Assembly: GCA_023129355.1 (NCBI GenBank)
Contig: JAGMCC010000004.1
Location: forward strand, 1-18,289
Length of the DNA stretch: 18,289 nucleotides
Source: Dehalococcoidia bacterium
Lineage (GTDB): Bacteria > Chloroflexota > Dehalococcoidia > E44-bin15
Reading direction: 5' to 3'
In this document: piece by piece, positions 13,880 through 18,289 of the stretch
Layout of the letters: every line of letters begins with the position of its first letter
Numbering within the stretch: position 1 is the first letter of the stretch
Notes under the pieces: model-generated
Databases searched by the model: none
The model's input: only the letters and a program-made list of their open reading frames with translations
Told to the model about the DNA's origin: nothing
Program-made: the position numbers and the translations under genes

Positions 13880-15574
13880 GTGAAAAGCTTGATCTCGGTA
13901 GCAAGAGGGGAGGCCCCCGCAGACGTGATCCTGGCCCATGCTAAGATAGTGAACACCCTAAGTGGTGAGATCGAGGAGGGAAATGTTGCTATCTATGGTG
14001 AAAAGATCGCCGGGGTCGGCGATTATCAACTTGGCAAAAAGATTATCGATCTCACCGGCAAATACCTCTCCCCGGGCCTGATCGACGGTCATGTCCATCC
14101 CGAAAGCTCCATGCTCCATATCACCCGTTATGCTCAGGCGGTGGTGCCCCGTGGCGTCTCTGCCATAGTAACCGACTTCCACGAAATTGCCAATGTGAAG
14201 GGGCTTGAGGGGGTAAAATATATGATGAGTTGTGCCCGGTCCTTGCCCCTTGAGCTCTATTTCATGGTGCCCTCCTGTGTTCCCGCAACCTCGCTGGAGA
14301 CCTCGGGGGCCCAGGTGACGGTGGAGGATATTGCCTCTGCCCTATCGTGGGAGTATACCATCGGGTTGGGTGAGGTGATGAACTTCCCCGGCGTGCTTGC
14401 CGCCGATGCGGAGATATTAGCGAAAATAGCCGCGTCCCAGGGCAAAATAGTCGATGGTCATGCCCCAGGACTTAATAGGAAGAATCTCAACGCCTACATC
14501 GCTTGTGGCATCGTTTCCGACCATGAATCCACCTCACTCGAGGAGGCAAGGGAGAAGCTCCAGCGGGGCATGTATGTGATGATTCGAGAGGGATCTTCAG
14601 AAAAGAACCTGGAGGCGCTCCTTCCCCTGGTTACCGATAAGACCTATAAAAGATGCCTTTTCGTAGTCGACGACCGAAGCTGTGCCGACCTGTTGCGCGA
14701 TGGCGACATCGATGCCGTGGTGAGGAAGGCAATTAAACTGGGGCTCGACCCGGTGCGCGCCATCCAGATGGCCACTATAAATAGCGCTGATTACTTCAGG
14801 CTCCCCGGCCTGGGGGCGATTGCACCGGGCTATCTTGCCAATCTGGTGGTAACCAGCGACCTAGCTGCATTCGAGGCGGAGATGGTGTTGTACCGCGGGA
14901 GGCTGGTAGCCAGGGATGGCCATCCGCTTTTTTACACAATGTCGCCAGAGAACAAAGCAATGACCCATACCATGAATGTTAAGCCCTTCGATGTAGAGGC
15001 GCTAAAGATACCTGTCCCTAAAGGGGCCTCCCACATTATAGAGATCGTACCCAACCAGATAATCACCAAAAAGGTCGAAGAAAAAGCGAGGGTTACCGGC
15101 GGGTTTGTGGTACCAGATACTGAGCGGGACGTCCTCAAGCTAGTGGTCATAGAAAGGCATAAAGCCACCGGTAACATCGGCCTGGGGCTGGTGAAGGGCG
15201 TTGGTCTGAAGAGGGGAGCGTTGGCCTCATCTATCGCCCACGATTCCCATAACATCATTGCTGTGGGCACAGAGGATAACGATATATACACTGCCATCAA
15301 GGAGGTCGAGAGGCTGGGAGGCGGGCTAGTAATCGCCGCTGACGGCAAGGTTCTAGACGAACTCCCCTTGCCTATCGCCGGCCTGCTATCAGACGAACCT
15401 CTTAAAACTGTGGTCAATAAGCTGGAGAAGCTCGAAAAAATCGCCGCAGAACTGGGGGCGACGCTTGCCTCTCCCTTTGCCACCCTCTCCTTTCTCGCCC
15501 TGCCCGTGATCCCTGAGTTGAGGCTCACCGACCTGGGGCTGGTAGACGTGATAGAGTTTAAGCTCCTGGAATGA
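13880..15574 (+). CDS. ade: Adenine deaminase (amidohydrolase family, COG1001 type)
   Basis: The 564-residue enzyme deaminates adenine to hypoxanthine with release of ammonia. The amidohydrolase metal ligands are visible: GLIDGHVHPESS (66-77) with H71 and H73, GLGEVMNFPG (162-171) with E165, VDGHAPG (H194), SDHE (H215) and FVVDDRS (D264/D265). A C-terminal domain typical of this adenine deaminase class follows, with the IAHDSHNIIAVG block. The start is GTG 13880; GGAGG at 13864-13868 lies 11 nt upstream and no ATG fits. The length is normal for the family. The TGA overlaps the next ATG. Together with the hpt gene just before it, this channels adenine into IMP; the mtnA gene further along suggests methylthioadenosine as the adenine source. 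Confidence 0.93.
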   Translation: MKSLISVARGEAPADVILAHAKIVNTLSGEIEEGNVAIYGEKIAGVGDYQLGKKIIDLTGKYLSPGLIDGHVHPESSMLHITRYAQAVVPRGVSAIVTDFHEIANVKGLEGVKYMMSCARSLPLELYFMVPSCVPATSLETSGAQVTVEDIASALSWEYTIGLGEVMNFPGVLAADAEILAKIAASQGKIVDGHAPGLNRKNLNAYIACGIVSDHESTSLEEAREKLQRGMYVMIREGSSEKNLEALLPLVTDKTYKRCLFVVDDRSCADLLRDGDIDAVVRKAIKLGLDPVRAIQMATINSADYFRLPGLGAIAPGYLANLVVTSDLAAFEAEMVLYRGRLVARDGHPLFYTMSPENKAMTHTMNVKPFDVEALKIPVPKGASHIIEIVPNQIITKKVEEKARVTGGFVVPDTERDVLKLVVIERHKATGNIGLGLVKGVGLKRGALASSIAHDSHNIIAVGTEDNDIYTAIKEVERLGGGLVIAADGKVLDELPLPIAGLLSDEPLKTVVNKLEKLEKIAAELGATLASPFATLSFLALPVIPELRLTDLGLVDVIEFKLLE

Positions 15575-15588
15575 AAGGGGGGAGGGAA

Positions 15589-16137
15589 ATGAACGAGCGA
15601 AAAGACAAACCAATGCCAGATATCGGGTTCAAGATGATGTCTCTCTTTTTCAGGATAAGGGATGTTTTTATGAACCCCAGAAAGCTGCTTGAGAAGGTCG
15701 ACATCAAGGAAAGGCAAATTGTATTAGACTTTGGTTGCGGTTCTGGAAGTTATGTTATCCCTGCTGCCAGGATGGTTGGTGAAAATGGAAGGGTTTACGC
15801 CCTTGATATCCACCCTCTGGCCATCAGAGCGGTTGAGAAAAAGGCAAATAAGGAAGGCTTGACCAATATCCGCACAATCCTTTCAGGTAGGGATACCGGG
15901 CTACCCGATGAAAGCATAGATGTAGTCTTGTTGTATGACGTGATTCGCAGTATAAAAGATAAGCGAGCATTGTTGAAAGAGCTACATAGAGTTATGAAGG
16001 TAAACGGCGTGCTCTCAATTTTGGCTGAGCATATAAAAGTAGAGGATGTTTTAGAAATTGCAGGGAAGGATGGTCTTTTCTCTTTGAGACATCGGCATGG
16101 CAAGCTTTTAAATTTTAAAAGGGGGCAACATGAGTAA
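15589..16137 (+). CDS. SAM-dependent class I methyltransferase, substrate unknown
   Basis: The 182-residue protein has a Rossmann methyltransferase core: motif I VLDFGCGSGSYV (45-56), acidic D73 in YALDIHP, the DVVLLYDVIRSI strand (111-122) and LKELHRVMKVNGVL (129-142). It resembles UbiE/menaquinone-type and arsenite-type methyltransferases but is short, and the C-terminal substrate part is reduced. Two starts are possible. ATG 15571 overlaps the adenine deaminase stop as ATGA. ATG 15589 lies after a purine-rich GGGGGGAGGG stretch and is preferred. The second half is more AT-rich than its neighbours. The gene overlaps the exporter ATPase by 8 nt, so it may modify the exported compound or respond to it. 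That link is inference. Confidence 0.75.
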   Translation: MNERKDKPMPDIGFKMMSLFFRIRDVFMNPRKLLEKVDIKERQIVLDFGCGSGSYVIPAARMVGENGRVYALDIHPLAIRAVEKKANKEGLTNIRTILSGRDTGLPDESIDVVLLYDVIRSIKDKRALLKELHRVMKVNGVLSILAEHIKVEDVLEIAGKDGLFSLRHRHGKLLNFKRGQHE

Positions 16138-17077
16138 ACTGAATAGTAACACTTTGGCTATCCAGATATTTGCCCTCACCAAGAGGTTTGACAGCCTGAT
16201 AGCAGTAAACGGCATTGATTTGGGGATTGGGAAGGGCGAACTCTTCTCCCTCCTTGGCCCCAACGGTGCTGGTAAGACCACCACAATCAATATGCTTTGC
16301 TGCCTCCTCAAGCCGACAAGCGGTACCGTCTCCATAATGGGCTACGACATTATGAAAGAGCCCTTTAGGGTAAAGGAGCTCATCGGTGTCGCCCCCCAGG
16401 AGACAACAATCTCAGAGCACCTCAACTCATGGGAGAACCTCAGCCTCATCGGCCGGGTTCACCGCATTGGCTCAAAGGAGTTGAAGCAAAGATCGGAGGA
16501 ACTACTTGAGACCGTGGGCCTCCTGGAGAGGGCTAAGGACCGGGTGGGGAAGTTCTCGGGGGGGATGAAGAGAAGGCTTAACCTGATAATGGCCCTGGTC
16601 CCCGATCCCGAGATCCTGTTCTTGGATGAGCCCACACTGGGGCTCGACCCTCAGTCGAGGAGGGCCATCTGGGACTATATAGCAGAGCTTAAAGGAAAGA
16701 AGACCATCCTCTTAACCACCCACTATCTGGAGGAAGCCGATGTTCTTTCCGACCGGGTCGGGATAATAGACGAGGGGAAGATCGTGGCCCTGGGCACCAC
16801 CGATGAACTTAAAAAGAGCATCTCGGAAACAAACACCATGATTATCTCAGCCGAGAACCTGTCGGCAGAAGCCATCGATGGATTGAGGACTAGCGACAGA
16901 TATGCCGAGATAGATAATGTCAGCGGCAAATTGAAGGTCTCCGGGAAAGACCTAAATTTCAGGGAGGTTATCGACTATCTCTACTCCCAGGATGTTACCA
17001 TCTATTCTGCGGCCCTGGAACAGCCTACCCTAGAGGATGTTTTCCTCAAGATCACCGGGAAAGAGCTAAGAGAATGA
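16130..17077 (+). CDS. ABC exporter ATP-binding protein (DrrA/CcmA-like)
   Basis: The 315-residue ATPase has Walker A GPNGAGKTTT (43-52), a Q-loop in GVAPQET (86-92), signature FSGGMKRRL (142-150), Walker B ILFLDEPT (162-169) and H198 in TTHYLEEAD. The C-terminal extension after residue 230 ends with TLEDVFLKITGKEL, typical of ABC-2 exporter ATPases of the drug or polysaccharide class. GGGGG 4-5 nt upstream of ATG 16130 serves as ribosome site. It overlaps the methyltransferase by 8 nt and the permease by 4 nt (ATGA), so the complex is made from one message. The cargo is unknown. Confidence 0.9.
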   Translation: MSKLNSNTLAIQIFALTKRFDSLIAVNGIDLGIGKGELFSLLGPNGAGKTTTINMLCCLLKPTSGTVSIMGYDIMKEPFRVKELIGVAPQETTISEHLNSWENLSLIGRVHRIGSKELKQRSEELLETVGLLERAKDRVGKFSGGMKRRLNLIMALVPDPEILFLDEPTLGLDPQSRRAIWDYIAELKGKKTILLTTHYLEEADVLSDRVGIIDEGKIVALGTTDELKKSISETNTMIISAENLSAEAIDGLRTSDRYAEIDNVSGKLKVSGKDLNFREVIDYLYSQDVTIYSAALEQPTLEDVFLKITGKELRE

Positions 17078-18165
17078 GATTCCTGGAACTTTGTAAAAGG
17101 AATCTAAAGGAGACCTATAGAGACCCGTTGAGCCTGGGATTCCTCTTGGGGTTTCCTCTAGTGTTTATGCTGCTTTTTGGCTTGGCTTTTAGTGGCGAGA
17201 CAACCCCTACCTATTCCCTCGGCGTACTGGATCAGGACCAGAGTGAGATTTCCCAAGCCTTTGTCGATGAGGCACTGGCCACGGCTTTTGAAATCACCCC
17301 TTATGACAACTCATCCCAAGCCCTGGAGGACCTGAAGGCCGGCGACCTAAGGGCCTATATCACCATCCCCCAAGGATTCGGTGAACAGGTATACCAGAAC
17401 TGGCAGGGTGAGAGCGAAAACATAGCTTTGGACATAACCTATGATGAGAGCGACTTGATAGTGAAAGAGCAGGTCATTTCCATGATCGATGCCGTCACCC
17501 GCTCCTTTGCCCGGATAGAGGTGCCGGTAACCCTTAACACCAGCCCCATCCACATAGAAAGCGAAATCACCTATATCGATTTCATAGCGCCGGGGATAAT
17601 AATATTTGGTCTTTTGATATTGATACCAACCTCAGCCAGGATGATGGTCAGAGACAAGGAAAAAGGGGTCCTAGCCCGATTGCTGACCACACCCACAAGG
17701 CCCTGGGAGTTCATATCATCCTATTCTTTATGCCTATTTGCAGTTGGCATTGTCCAGATAATAATCTTCATTGTAATAGCATACCTCATGGGGATGGATA
17801 TAGTTGGCAACGCAGGATTGGTCTTTCTGGTCTTCGCACTCACCGCCTTATGCTCCATAGGTATCGGGATGATCATAGCTTCGCTGTCCAAGAGCGAAAA
17901 TCAGGCTGATCCGCTCTCCTGGCTCATCGCCATGCCTGTGGCAATGCTTTCCGGGTGCTGGTTCTCCATAGAGATGATGCCCCCCTGGCTCCAGAGCATT
18001 GCCCATGCATTCCCCTTCTCCCACTCAATCGAGGCCTCAAGGGGCATCCTCAGCCGAGGAACAGGATTTGAGGCAGTCGCCTCTGACTTCTTATTCCTCG
18101 TTATCTGGACAGTTATTGTCTTCGCTGCAGGCATCTTACTATTCAGAAGGAAGATGACAATATAA
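17074..18165 (+). CDS. ABC-2 type exporter permease
   Basis: The 363-residue permease partners the ATPase just upstream. It has one N-terminal helix (about 20-40), a large outside domain (about 41-170), and five further helices (near 172-190, 216-240, 247-270, 281-299 and 337-356). The block MVRDKEKGVLARLLTTPTRPWEF (positions 191-213) is the conserved ABC-2 coupling region. The extracytoplasmic domain is of the YhgE/Pip-like or NatB/DrrB-like sort. The stop TAA shares its last A with the mtnA start. Cargo cannot be told from sequence. Confidence 0.9.
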   Translation: MRFLELCKRNLKETYRDPLSLGFLLGFPLVFMLLFGLAFSGETTPTYSLGVLDQDQSEISQAFVDEALATAFEITPYDNSSQALEDLKAGDLRAYITIPQGFGEQVYQNWQGESENIALDITYDESDLIVKEQVISMIDAVTRSFARIEVPVTLNTSPIHIESEITYIDFIAPGIIIFGLLILIPTSARMMVRDKEKGVLARLLTTPTRPWEFISSYSLCLFAVGIVQIIIFIVIAYLMGMDIVGNAGLVFLVFALTALCSIGIGMIIASLSKSENQADPLSWLIAMPVAMLSGCWFSIEMMPPWLQSIAHAFPFSHSIEASRGILSRGTGFEAVASDFLFLVIWTVIVFAAGILLFRRKMTI

Positions 18166-18289
18166 TGAAGGCCATAGAGTGGGTTTCGGGCAAGGTCCGA
18201 ATAATCGACCAGACCGAGCTACCCTGGGAGGAAGTCTTCCTGGAGCTTTCGGACTATCGCGAGGTGGCAGCGGCGATCAAGGAGATGAG
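18165..18289 (+). CDS. mtnA: S-methyl-5-thioribose-1-phosphate isomerase, N-terminal fragment cut by window end
   Basis: Only 41 codons are in the window: MKAIEWVSGKVRIIDQTELP, then WEEVFLELSDYREVAAAIKEM. The IEW...V.IIDQT.LP pattern and the EVA.AIK.M helix are the standard N-terminus of MtnA, which converts methylthioribose-1-phosphate to methylthioribulose-1-phosphate in methionine salvage. The ATG overlaps the permease stop by one nucleotide (TAATG), so it belongs to the same operon. The catalytic residues lie beyond the window. MtnA and the related ribose-1,5-bisphosphate or eIF2B-alpha-like isomerases can be confused, but this N-terminus fits MtnA well. Confidence 0.85.
   Translation, partial: MKAIEWVSGKVRIIDQTELPWEEVFLELSDYREVAAAIKEM

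Noticed and set aside
14932..15717. Minus-strand 261-codon frame opposite adenine deaminase
   Set aside because: It is Ser/Pro/Thr-rich antisense of a confident gene with no recognisable domain.
1..18289. tRNA, rRNA, CRISPR array, transposase or phage genes
   Set aside because: No cloverleaf, rRNA-like segment, regularly spaced repeat array, terminal inverted repeat or mobile-element protein was seen on either strand.

Overview
The window is ordinary bacterial chromosome, with no phage, transposon or CRISPR material. Several sigma70-type promoters, Shine-Dalgarno sites, GTG and TTG starts, a lipoprotein signal and a cobalamin riboswitch point to a bacterium. The gene set suggests an anaerobe or facultative anaerobe living on acyl-CoA or fatty-acid oxidation, with a membrane Fe-S oxidoreductase of the ETF:quinone type, and importing corrinoids. 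An uncultured Chloroflexota (Dehalococcoidia-like) lineage would fit, but that is a guess from gene content.

Region 1 (1-2663, + strand): a non-coding leader with one plausible promoter, then a 771-residue membrane-bound Fe-S oxidoreductase (b-type membrane domain, two 4Fe-4S motifs, two CCG domains).

Region 2 (2744-8480, - strand, read right to left): crotonase 2, a PHP-domain gene broken by an in-frame TAG and a start-proximal frame offset, crotonase 1, a divergent Sir2-family protein, an AMP-forming acyl-CoA synthetase with its own promoter and a triple 9-bp repeat, a metallo-beta-lactamase-fold hydrolase, and a DUF4234 membrane protein. This looks like an acyl-CoA activation and oxidation block whose electrons could reach the quinone pool through the region 1 protein.

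Region 3 (8513-11693, + strand): a promoter back to back with that of region 2, a cobalamin riboswitch with an intrinsic terminator, then a periplasmic binding lipoprotein, a FecCD-type permease and an ATPase (BtuFCD-like corrinoid uptake).

Region 4 (11750-18289, + strand): a strong promoter, a leader of about 95 nt, then a tightly packed operon. It holds CoA-transferase subunits A and B, hypoxanthine phosphoribosyltransferase, adenine deaminase, a SAM methyltransferase, an ABC exporter ATPase and permease, and the first 41 codons of methylthioribose-1-phosphate isomerase (mtnA), cut by the window edge. Most junctions overlap by 1-8 nt. Adenine deaminase, hpt and mtnA together suggest salvage of both halves of methylthioadenosine.

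The points most worth a second look are the interrupted PHP gene, the altered NAD-binding motif of the Sir2 protein beside an acyl-CoA synthetase, the 9-bp triple repeat on the synthetase promoter, and the salvage operon. I saw no clearly new defence or mobile system.
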